IMG/VR virus record: IMGVR_UViG_3300009785_000142 | Span: 1 to 20,029 of that record | DNA: 20,029 nucleotides | Origin: a virus | Direction: 5' to 3' (one strand) | Part shown: positions 1-5,334 of the stretch, in pieces | How the letters are laid out: each line of letters opens with the position of its first letter | Numbering within the stretch: position 1 is the first letter of the stretch | Made by a program: the position numbers and the translations under genes | The notes under the pieces: generated by a model | The model's database searches: none | What the model was told of the DNA's origin: nothing | Seen by the model: only the letters and a program-made list of their open reading frames with translations

Positions 1-213
1 GTTATTTTTTTCTATGTCGGATCCTAATGTAGAAGTTACTTGTGTTAAGTCTTTTTCTGCAAGTGTACTTTTAGTTTCTAACATTGTAATACGTTCTAAT
101 ACACCAAAGTATGCCCACACACCAATTGCAACTGCAATCACAATAGAAATTAAGTTCTTCATCGGCATTGATATAGCTGTTTGATCTGATATGTCTAGTC
201 TATTTTTTGTCAT
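1..213 (-). CDS. Small single-pass membrane protein, 3' end outside window
   Basis: This open frame of 71 codons runs off the left edge of the window, so its C-terminus is missing. It starts MTKNRLDISDQTAISMPMKN. A hydrophobic segment follows at about residues 20-39 (LISIVIAVAIGVWAYFGVL), then a polar, probably helical tail (LERITMLETKSTLAEKDL...). That layout fits a small inner-membrane protein with a short N-terminal tail and a coiled-coil-like C-terminal part. I recall similar small membrane proteins in marine T4-like phages, but their function is not known to me; a holin- or spanin-like role is possible but unsupported. The ATG has an AAAAGGAA ribosome site about 6 bases upstream. The start overlaps the end of the preceding gene by 14 bases, which suggests translational coupling. 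Confidence 0.75.
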   Translation of the reverse strand, partial: MTKNRLDISDQTAISMPMKNLISIVIAVAIGVWAYFGVLERITMLETKSTLAEKDLTQVTSTLGSDIEKNN

Positions 214-451
214 TTAATATTCCTTTTGATACAAGATACTTATGTAAAGGTGAATTTTTTAATTTGGCTGAAGCTTGTAACGACATACTTGCCATTGGTT
301 TGTATTGACCTAAACCAGGACCTGATGGTCCTACTATACCAGCGGCACCTAATACTTCTTTAACTTCTTTCTTGTCATGGTCTTTCTGTGCAAGCATTGT
401 TTTGCTATGACTACCAGTAACATACTCTTTAAATGATTTAAATTTAAACAT
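200..451 (-). CDS. Small hypothetical phage protein with capsid-targeting-like N-terminus
   Basis: An 83-residue basic protein that I do not recognise by function. Its N-terminus (MFKFKSFKEYVTG) contains the KxFKxY(I/V) pattern that recurs in this window and resembles the start of T4 internal head proteins. Residues 33-50 are rich in Gly, Ala and Pro (GAAGIVGPSGPGLGQYKP), and the C-terminus is charged (HKYLVSKGILNDKK). There is no clear protease site after the motif. The start overlaps the 3' end of the upstream gene by 8 bases and has no convincing Shine-Dalgarno sequence, so it is probably translated by coupling. It sits in a run of small late-type genes and may be virion-associated, which is inference. 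Confidence 0.65.
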   Translation of the reverse strand: MFKFKSFKEYVTGSHSKTMLAQKDHDKKEVKEVLGAAGIVGPSGPGLGQYKPMASMSLQASAKLKNSPLHKYLVSKGILNDKK

Positions 452-806
452 TGTATTTGTTTTTAAAAGTTTTATATTCTTTAACTTCTTCTACCTTTAA
501 TTCGCCTTTAGGTTCTGTTAACTCATCAATCTTAACTTCTATACTATCAATCTTATCTAACACACCTTTTAAAACGACATTGTTATTGTCATCACCTTCT
601 CTAATCTTTTCTTTAAATGTTTTTACAGGTTTAGCCAAAGATAAAGGGTCTCTTTTTAACATACCTTTAGTTAACTCTGATTTCTTTGTATGAACGCTAT
701 TGTCGTCACCTGTTCCTGCAACAGCAGTACCAGTGGCATTCGCTGGAGCATCCTCATCCATCTTGTTGATGATTTCGTCCATCATGTTTTTATAATGCTT
801 TGTCAT
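444..806 (-). CDS. Hypothetical protein, T4-like small structural cluster
   Basis: A 120-residue protein of unknown function. Three parts are visible. The acidic N-terminus contains a low-complexity stretch, APANATGTAVAGTGDDNS (residues 20-37), of a type I recall from marine T4-like phage proteins. Residues 62-71 carry KTFKEKIREG, the capsid-targeting-like motif, followed by an apparent gp21-type cleavage context (IRE before G71). The C-terminal part is a heptad-like, probably coiled-coil helix (VLDKIDSIEVKIDELTE). The motif lies internally rather than at the N-terminus, so the start may be mis-set or the protein may be a fusion. The ATG has a GGAG about 7 bases upstream and overlaps the preceding gene by 17 bases. 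Confidence 0.65.
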   Translation of the reverse strand: MTKHYKNMMDEIINKMDEDAPANATGTAVAGTGDDNSVHTKKSELTKGMLKRDPLSLAKPVKTFKEKIREGDDNNNVVLKGVLDKIDSIEVKIDELTEPKGELKVEEVKEYKTFKNKYNV

Positions 807-1266
807 ATTCTAACTCCGATATTAGTTCTCCGTTTTGTTCAAACACATCTACACCGAAACAGTTTGTAACTGGTGTTTCATCTATAGTTGGTATATTTAT
901 ACTTTCAGCTATCATGGTTTCGTACTTACCGATCATTTTGAGATAAGTGATCACTGCTGATTCTATTACCAATTGGTGTTTTTCTACTTCTTTATTTTCT
1001 TTAAATAATAAAGCGGCTGCTACTGCAAAGGAACCTAGAGATCCTTTAATACCTACTTTACTTAATATTCTTTTAAGATTGAATACGAATCTATGAAGCA
1101 TAGAGTATGATCTTTTCTCTGCTGTAGTTTGTATGGTTCTGTATTTTCTTAATACATTACCTTTGTCATCTATTATACCATATTTAAAAGCGGCTTGCTT
1201 TTTAAATGGTGTAACTAACATCTTTATTATTCTATATGTTATTAATAAATCTACGCCTCTGTTCAT
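790..1266 (-). CDS. Conserved T4-like phage hypothetical protein (LITYRIIKMLVTPF family)
   Basis: A 158-residue protein. Its N-terminal half, with LLITYRIIKMLVTPF (residues 7-21), a KYGIIDDKGNVLRKYRT segment and LHRFVFNLKRILSKVG (about 57-72), matches a hypothetical protein family that I recall as widespread in T4-like phages of cyanobacteria and other marine hosts. A small-residue hydrophobic stretch follows (GSLGSFAVAAALLF, about 75-88). No enzymatic motif is visible. It belongs to a set of small conserved genes usually found with structural genes, so a virion or assembly role is plausible but unproven. The ATG overlaps the upstream stop as TAATG and has a strong GAGGAA ribosome site 5 bases upstream. 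Confidence 0.75.
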   Translation of the reverse strand: MNRGVDLLITYRIIKMLVTPFKKQAAFKYGIIDDKGNVLRKYRTIQTTAEKRSYSMLHRFVFNLKRILSKVGIKGSLGSFAVAAALLFKENKEVEKHQLVIESAVITYLKMIGKYETMIAESINIPTIDETPVTNCFGVDVFEQNGELISELEYDKAL

Positions 1267-1628
1267 TATAGTTCCTCTAACATTTTTTTAATGTTACTAT
1301 CTAGTTCTTGGTCATTTAGTTCATGTGGATATATGTACTCCAAATATTCTAAAAAGGTTTTTAATATACCCCAATACTTCATGTCTATCTTAAACAATAG
1401 TAGGGCAATTGCAACCTCAGCTCCAAAAACATTTTGTAAAACTATCAAGTGATTAACTACAAGTCTTACCTTTAAGTTTCCTGTAACACTATACTTACGA
1501 AATAACCTTTTGAGATACCTTATTCTTTTAATATCTTCATAAAATTCCTTCTCATCTTCTAGAGTAGGATTATCATAATAATGCTGTGCAAAAAGCAACC
1601 AGTTATCTTTGGTTATTTCTCTAAACAT
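1266..1628 (-). CDS. Conserved T4-like phage hypothetical protein (ITxDNxLLFAxxxYDNP family)
   Basis: A 120-residue, mostly helical protein. The features ITKDNWLLFAQHYYDNP (residues 5-21), EFYEDIKRIRYLKRLFRKY (about 28-46), VVNHLIVLQNVFGAEVA (about 57-73) and a C-terminal LKTFLEYLEYI segment match a small conserved family that I recall from T4-like myoviruses, where it is unnamed and without known function. No membrane segment or catalytic motif is evident. Start and stop are tightly coupled to the neighbours: two bases separate this ATG from the upstream TAG, and the downstream gene overlaps by one base. Its recurrence beside the 158-residue gene suggests a shared structural or assembly role (inference). 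Confidence 0.75.
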   Translation of the reverse strand: MFREITKDNWLLFAQHYYDNPTLEDEKEFYEDIKRIRYLKRLFRKYSVTGNLKVRLVVNHLIVLQNVFGAEVAIALLLFKIDMKYWGILKTFLEYLEYIYPHELNDQELDSNIKKMLEEL

Positions 1629-1630
1629 AT

Positions 1631-2056
1631 CTACACCAATTTAGCGTAGACTTTACAAGTTCCTGTTTTTAATGTTTCGTATTTAACCTCTAGTTTAAGG
1701 CCACCCTCTTTTCTGTGAGATATACCATCATCATTAATATCAGAACCATCTATGTCCTTACCAAATCTTCCACCAAATTGTGACACCTCTGTTGTAACTG
1801 TGCCGTTATCTCCACTCATGTCAACTGGACCAACAGTTAAACCTGTTGTTTTAAGTTTTTCTCTTAACTCGTCAATTGCAAAAGATGGATTAATGTATTC
1901 TCTCTCAGCGATAGCACCTACAAAAGCATTAACTCTTTTAAGTACATCTGGGTTTTCAATGTTGTGAACACCGATATTGCTATCAGCAGGACTGTTAGCC
2001 GTTTCAACACCAACACCATCAACACCCTCGTGTATGTATTTTTTAAACGTTTTCAT
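1631..2056 (-). CDS. Late hypothetical protein with T4 internal-protein-like N-terminus
   Basis: A 141-residue protein. I place the start at the ATG giving MKTFKKYIHEG and not at the upstream GTG (2119). The shorter form begins with the recurrent targeting-like motif, has an AAGGA about 11 bases upstream, and avoids a long overlap with the 47-codon gene that ends at 2043. The N-terminus resembles T4 internal head proteins (MKTYQEFIAE) and is followed by a gp21-type site, IHE before G11. The rest contains IGVHNIENPDVLKRVNAFVG and AIDELREKLKTTGL, features I recall from a conserved marine T4-like phage family of unknown function, and ends in a basic beta-rich segment. It is probably packaged in the prohead or structural; this is inferred from the N-terminus only. 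Confidence 0.72.
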   Translation of the reverse strand: MKTFKKYIHEGVDGVGVETANSPADSNIGVHNIENPDVLKRVNAFVGAIAEREYINPSFAIDELREKLKTTGLTVGPVDMSGDNGTVTTEVSQFGGRFGKDIDGSDINDDGISHRKEGGLKLEVKYETLKTGTCKVYAKLV

Positions 2057-2186
2057 CTTCTTTGTTTTCCTTTTTAATTTGTTTATCTGACTCGGGTGTT
2101 TCAGCAGACTTATTACCACCTGCTAAAACATCCTCCTCAAATTCCTTCAAATCTTTTTCTTCTACGAAAGATTTAAATTTTTTCAT
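2043..2186 (-). CDS. Small 47-residue ORF with capsid-targeting-like N-terminus
   Basis: A short ATG-to-TAA frame of 47 codons. It begins MKKFKSFVEEKDLKEFEEDV and continues as a highly charged, probably disordered tail rich in Lys, Glu and Asp. The N-terminus fits the K-x-F-K-x-[FY]-[IV] pattern shared by other genes here. An AGGAA ribosome site lies about 9 bases upstream of the ATG. The frame overlaps its neighbours by 14 bases at each end, exactly the packing used elsewhere in the window, and it fills what would otherwise be a gap of over 100 bases. I recognise no family. The gene is likely real, but evidence is limited to start signals, packing and the motif. Confidence 0.6.
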   Translation of the reverse strand: MKKFKSFVEEKDLKEFEEDVLAGGNKSAETPESDKQIKKENKEDENV

Positions 2187-2367
2187 CTGTTTGATTTCCT
2201 AATTTTATAAGTTTATCCATTTGTTGAATAGCACCGTTTAAAGCATTTAAATTGCCTTTCATCTGTGCTAAATTCATGTCTACACTTTTTATTTTAGTAG
2301 AAAGAGTTTCAAATTCTTGAACTAAAGATTCTCTTTCCGTTGTTAATAGTTTTTCATCAATTATCAT
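2173..2367 (-). CDS. Short coiled-coil protein
   Basis: A 64-residue protein that is almost entirely heptad-patterned (ERESLVQEFETLSTKIKSV, then NLAQMKGNLNALNGAIQQMDKLIKL), so a single coiled coil is very likely. Small coiled-coil proteins of this size and pattern occur near structural genes in marine T4-like phages, but I cannot assign a role. The ATG has AGGAT about 6 bases upstream. The 3' end overlaps the 47-codon gene by 14 bases. No Cys, signal peptide or membrane segment is seen. Confidence 0.7.
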   Translation of the reverse strand: MIIDEKLLTTERESLVQEFETLSTKIKSVDMNLAQMKGNLNALNGAIQQMDKLIKLGNQTDEKI

Positions 2368-2382
2368 AATTTATCCTATATG

Positions 2383-2844
2383 TTATGCTACTACGTGACC
2401 CTCTCCTGATATTACATACCAGAAAGATGATTTATACATCATAGTTACTGACTCACCTGGAGCATTTAATGTAACTGTTGTACCTTGTTTAAAATTACCT
2501 GGTGTTATTGTCACTGCATTAGTACCACCAGTTGAAGAATTAAGAATTGTCTTAATTTGTCCATCTGTAGTCGCTGCTGCTAATGAAATTGTTCCAATTG
2601 CTGAAGTAGCGTCAATCAAAGTTACTGCTGTTAATAGATCGGCTGCTTGTGCTGACCCACTTGCTGTAATTGTTTGTGCTGTTTGTTTTAATGCGATCCA
2701 AGTTGGAACATTATTAAAGATATCTTCAGCTGATATTTTTTTGTTGATTGGTGTTCCAGATGGATCATCTATCACGTGAAATAAGTCTGCTGTATCAAGA
2801 CCATTACCTAGGTCTGTAAGTTGTGTTACTTTTTTGTCTGCCAT
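2383..2844 (-). CDS. Short phage structural (fibre- or decoration-like) protein
   Basis: A 153-residue protein starting MADKKVTQLTDLGNGLDTAD, then LFHVIDDPSGTPINKKISAEDIF. This type of opening (xxxVTxLTxLxxxxxxDxxxVVD...) is common at the N-termini of phage tail-fibre and fibre-adaptor proteins. The remainder is Thr/Ala/Ser-rich and beta-strand patterned (ITASGSAQAADLLTAVTL, GGTNAVTITPGNFKQGTTV, then SVTMMYKSSFWYVISGEG). The final segment resembles the end of small phage surface proteins where a Tyr/Trp strand closes a beta-sandwich. It follows the two Ig-like genes, and an intergenic hairpin separates them. A virion surface role is likely; the exact location (fibre or head decoration) is unknown. 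AGGAG lies about 8 bases before the ATG. Confidence 0.65.
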   Translation of the reverse strand: MADKKVTQLTDLGNGLDTADLFHVIDDPSGTPINKKISAEDIFNNVPTWIALKQTAQTITASGSAQAADLLTAVTLIDATSAIGTISLAAATTDGQIKTILNSSTGGTNAVTITPGNFKQGTTVTLNAPGESVTMMYKSSFWYVISGEGHVVA

Positions 2845-2923
2845 TTTTTGTTTCTCCTATAAACCCTATATGTATTAAGGGAATTGTACTGTAGCCATAA
2901 GACTACATCATTGTTGTTATATT

Positions 2924-2951
2924 ATATAGGGGCTTTTTAGGACCCCTATAT
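2924..2951. terminator. Intergenic 9-bp inverted repeat, possible terminator or processing hairpin
   Basis: Perfect 9-base arms (ATATAGGGG and CCCCTATAT) flank a 10-base loop. The structure lies in the 118-base gap (2845-2962) between the Ig-like gene and the fibre-like gene. It would form in RNA from either strand. No run of T follows it in the direction of transcription, so it is not a textbook intrinsic terminator. Attenuation, RNA end protection or processing are alternatives. The rest of the gap holds only the ribosome site of the next gene. Confidence 0.5.
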
Positions 2952-2962
2952 TAATTGTGTTA

Positions 2963-3379
2963 CTATGCCGGAGTGTAAACTTCACAAGTACCAGCAGCGT
3001 CAGCAATTGCTTGACTATTTGTAATAGTAGCGTCTGCGTCTGCTCTGTCTTTGATTGTGCCAGTGTTTAATACTAAAGCATTTGGACCAAATTTAAGTAC
3101 GTCACCGTTTTGGCCTGATTTTGTATCATTAGCCTCTAAAGTGTATTCAAATACTAACTCGTCTGTACCTGAACCAGATACGTAATCTAACCAAGCTACT
3201 CTCGCACTGTTGCCTTCACTTACAGCAGGACCGTTAGTCATGTCAACTACCATATTTACGTAAGGGTTACCTGTTACGAGTACGTCTTCACTAAATGTAA
3301 CTGTACTTTTAACTTTTCCACCAGCAAGTCTATTGAAATCATTAGAATCTTCTAGGTGTATTTTTGTAATGTTTGCCAT
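2963..3379 (-). CDS. Ig-like (SWM-repeat-like) virion protein
   Basis: A 138-residue acidic protein consisting of one beta-sandwich repeat. The segment STVTFSEDVLVTGNPYVNM (about 25-43), the central LDYVSGSGTDELVFEYTLEA and the end NTGTIKDRADADATITN follow the pattern of the bacterial Ig-like/SWM-type repeat: VTFSExVxVTGTPxL, YxSGSGTxxLxFxYxV, then GTIxDxxG. It shares this whole pattern with the next gene upstream, so the two are paralogues. Such domains occur on phage capsids, tails and fibres and can mediate weak binding to cell-surface sugars. A virion surface role is inferred. GAGGAA lies about 10 bases upstream of the ATG. Confidence 0.7.
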   Translation of the reverse strand: MANITKIHLEDSNDFNRLAGGKVKSTVTFSEDVLVTGNPYVNMVVDMTNGPAVSEGNSARVAWLDYVSGSGTDELVFEYTLEANDTKSGQNGDVLKFGPNALVLNTGTIKDRADADATITNSQAIADAAGTCEVYTPA

Positions 3380-3415
3380 CGTTTTTTATTTCCTCTTTTT
3401 ATATTAAATTGTTTA

Positions 3416-3988
3416 TTATGCTACAACTGTAATTGAACCAGCAGCTGTACCTATACCAGCAGCGTTAGTAATAGTAGAGTTCGTTGCCGTACCTCTATCT
3501 TTTACCGTACCACCGTTAAGTGCCATTGCGTTAGTACCAACTGTTAATACATCGTCAGCATTAGTAGCAGCGTCAGCAGCTCCTATTACTAAACTAAATG
3601 TCAATTCGTTACTATCTGATCCTGAAGCATAAGATAATACGTGAGGACCTCTACCTGTTCCAGTACCTTCGTTACCATTTGTTACTGATAATTGTGGTGT
3701 ACCTGTTACAGTTACGTCTTCATTAAATCTTACTCTTGCTTGTAGTGTTGCGCCAGCAGATTTATCAAATGCTGTCGTAATAAATTCTATTTCAGTGATA
3801 TTACCTGAACCCATAAGTGTTGCAAGTTGGTTTACTGCAACCAAAACTTCTGGTGTAGCAGCCGTGTTATCATTACCTGAAAGAATAGAACCCGCTTCTC
3901 TAACCCAGCCTGAAGAAGTAGCGTATACTTCTTTTTTTTCAGCCTCTGTTAGGTTTTTGGGTTTAATGTCGTTTCCCCATAAAGCCAT
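3416..3988 (-). CDS. Two-part structural protein: conserved N-terminal module plus Ig-like/SWM domain
   Basis: A 190-residue protein. Residues 1-52 (MALWGNDIKPKNLTEAEKKE, then YATSSGWVREAGSILSGNDN and EVLVAV) match a module I recall at the start of short structural proteins in marine T4-like phages. Residues 75-190 are an Ig-like/SWM-type repeat (VRFNEDVTVTGTPQLSV, LSYASGSDSNELTFSLVIGA, GGTVKDRGTATNSTITN) paralogous to the following gene. The fusion suggests that a fixed attachment module carries an exchangeable surface domain. It is the first gene after an exact TATAAATA late box, with AAGGAG 8 bases before the ATG, so it is expected to be strongly expressed late. Location on head or tail cannot be decided from sequence. 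Confidence 0.72.
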   Translation of the reverse strand: MALWGNDIKPKNLTEAEKKEVYATSSGWVREAGSILSGNDNTAATPEVLVAVNQLATLMGSGNITEIEFITTAFDKSAGATLQARVRFNEDVTVTGTPQLSVTNGNEGTGTGRGPHVLSYASGSDSNELTFSLVIGAADAATNADDVLTVGTNAMALNGGTVKDRGTATNSTITNAAGIGTAAGSITVVA

Positions 3989-4000
3989 ATTGTTTTCTCC

Positions 4001-4016
4001 TTAATTAATTAATTAA
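4001..4016. repeat. (TTAA)4 palindromic repeat before a late gene
   Basis: Four tandem TTAA units form a 16-base self-complementary stretch in the 5' untranslated region between the late promoter box and the AAGGAG of the Ig-like fusion gene. It keeps the ribosome site in A/T-rich, weakly structured RNA. It may be no more than that. Confidence 0.6.
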
Positions 4017-4037
4017 ACTTTGTTGTTATAACACTGG

Positions 4038-4045
4038 TATTTATA
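4038..4045 (-). promoter_or_regulatory. T4-type late promoter box TATAAATA
   Basis: An exact TATAAATA, the box recognised in T4 by the gp55 sigma-like factor, lies in the 69-base gap (3989-4057) upstream of the structural genes. A start about 6-7 bases downstream would give a leader of roughly 40 bases containing a TGTTATAACA palindrome (4024-4033), the (TTAA)4 repeat and an AAGGAG ribosome site. Position and context support it; activity is inferred. Confidence 0.65.
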
Positions 4046-4057
4046 AGAGTTTTGTAT

Positions 4058-4552
4058 TTAGAAACCTAGCTGTTTAAGCTGTCGGATAGTATTTGATGTT
4101 GAGGTGTGTACAATTCCTATGCCACCTTTGGCAGTGAATTGGTCTGTGTTTTTCTTGTAGTCATCTATCAAAATGGCTGGTTGGCCATTGTATTTTGCGT
4201 ACTGTTGCTTCTCTGATCTTCTAACTAGATTAATTTTGGTACGTCCTAGACCAAGATTTGTCATTGCCCAATGTCTTTTCCCTGGTATACAGTTAGGATC
4301 AAAGCTTTCTTCTACGTATGCTGATAGTATATGAGTGTCGTGTTTCTTTATGTAAGACCATAGTTGTCTTGCACCTGTGTGCCATGGTAATGTGTGCCAG
4401 AATTTAGGTGTACTCTTTACTAGAGACCATTTTTCTTGCTTACTGCCATATGACCAGTTGGAAATTTTTATCTTATGTAACTTCTCAATACCCTTTACAA
4501 AGTCGCAAAGAACACCGTCCATATCACAATATATTCTAGGCGATTTATCCAT
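4058..4552 (-). CDS. HAD-family 5'(3')-deoxyribonucleotidase-like protein
   Basis: A 164-residue protein of the HAD hydrolase superfamily. Motif I is YCDMDGVLCDF, with nucleophile D10 and acid/base D12. A motif II Ser lies in HILSAY (S77). Lys119 (YAKYNG) could serve as motif III. Motif IV is ILIDDY (D130/D131). The length and the DMDGVLxDF signature fit 5'(3')-deoxyribonucleotidases and related phosphatases, which dephosphorylate nucleoside monophosphates. Such genes are common in T4-like phages and are thought to tune nucleotide pools. W34, W42 and W53 in the cap region fit small alpha-helical cap variants. Substrate is not determined. It sits between the late head block and the Ig-like genes and appears to have its own promoter, which puts the transcript start at or next to the ATG. 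Confidence 0.8.
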   Translation of the reverse strand: MDKSPRIYCDMDGVLCDFVKGIEKLHKIKISNWSYGSKQEKWSLVKSTPKFWHTLPWHTGARQLWSYIKKHDTHILSAYVEESFDPNCIPGKRHWAMTNLGLGRTKINLVRRSEKQQYAKYNGQPAILIDDYKKNTDQFTAKGGIGIVHTSTSNTIRQLKQLGF

Positions 4553-4558
4553 AATAAG

Positions 4559-4587
4559 ATTATACCTAGATTAAAATGATAAGTTAA
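4559..4587 (-). promoter_or_regulatory. Sigma70-like promoter, leaderless spacing (nucleotidase gene)
   Basis: The -10 box TATAAT (4559-4564) is a perfect match. A 17-base spacer separates it from TTAACT (4582-4587), which matches the TTGACA -35 box at four of six positions. Only 6 bases (4553-4558) lie between the -10 box and the ATG, so transcription would start at or next to the start codon. The -35 lies within the last codons of the upstream gene. The spacing is identical to two other promoters in this window. Confidence 0.5.
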
Positions 4588-5332
4588 GTTTAGGATTAAG
4601 TTCTACGTCTGTTTGTGGTTGCTTCGTCATAGTTTTACCCTTGTCTTTCGGAAGAACCTTATCTTTTTGTACTGGAGTATCTAGTGAAAGAGACTCTTTC
4701 TCTTTACTGCCTCTATTAGGTACATCAGCAGTTTCAGTTTTCATCTTATCTCTTAAATGTTTGTATGCAATACCAACTGATAGAGGTACTTCTCCTGTAT
4801 CTTTGTTAGGTACTGGTTTAACTGCTTTGTTTTTTTCGTTTTCTAATTTTTGTTTTAGAAGTTCTAACTGACCTTTTAAAGTAATTATTTGTGCGTCTGC
4901 TGAATCTGTATCTTTTTCTTTAGCAAGTTTAATCTTATCTATATCGTTTCCTTTACCTGTGTCTTTCATTGCTCTGATCTTAGCGATCTTAACACCAGGT
5001 TTATTGTCTTTATCTATTGGTGGAATTGCTTTGTCTTTGTCTTCAACTTTTAAATACTTTGATTCTTTAGCTAACTTCTCTTTGTCGTCAGCTGCTTGTT
5101 CCCAAACTGATACGTCTTCTTTAATTTCGTTCTTTGCTGTATGCATTTTATCTATTTTAGTAAAGAAAGCAGTTTTTTCTTTTGGTGTCATACTACCAAT
5201 ACCTGATTTGCCTGTCTTACCTAATTCAGATTTGAATTTATCTTGGTAATCAGACTCGTTAGTATGTATTTGCATATCTTTAGCCATGGCTTCTAGGCTA
5301 TTTGGTTTACTTTTAAAATAATCTTTTTTCAT
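4571..5332 (-). CDS. Lysine-rich, partly coiled-coil hypothetical protein
   Basis: A 253-residue, highly charged protein that is dominated by Lys, Asp and Glu and has no Cys. Most of it is predicted by eye to be disordered. A clear helical heptad segment lies at about 146-168 (DAQIITLKGQLELLKQKLEN). The N-terminus (KSKPNSLEAMAKDM) and the repeated KDKxxxKD blocks resemble scaffold- or core-type proteins of marine T4-like phages, but I cannot name a family. Its place beside the 535-residue modular protein, with 2 bases between the stop and the next start and a strong AAGGAGGA ribosome site, suggests co-expression at high level late in infection. A head-core or internal protein is possible (inference). 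Confidence 0.65.
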   Translation of the reverse strand: MKKDYFKSKPNSLEAMAKDMQIHTNESDYQDKFKSELGKTGKSGIGSMTPKEKTAFFTKIDKMHTAKNEIKEDVSVWEQAADDKEKLAKESKYLKVEDKDKAIPPIDKDNKPGVKIAKIRAMKDTGKGNDIDKIKLAKEKDTDSADAQIITLKGQLELLKQKLENEKNKAVKPVPNKDTGEVPLSVGIAYKHLRDKMKTETADVPNRGSKEKESLSLDTPVQKDKVLPKDKGKTMTKQPQTDVELNPKLNLSF

Positions 5333-5334
5333 GT

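Noticed and set aside
894-901. Fourth TATAAATA box, inside the 158-residue gene
   Set aside because: An exact 8-base A/T motif is expected a few times by chance in 20 kb of this composition, and this one is intragenic, about 90 bases from the next start. It could still be real, but nothing supports it.
2057-2119. GTG start that would add 21 residues to the 141-residue late protein
   Set aside because: It would overlap the 47-codon gene almost completely over that stretch, has no ribosome site and would bury the MKTFKKYIHEG start shared with neighbouring genes.
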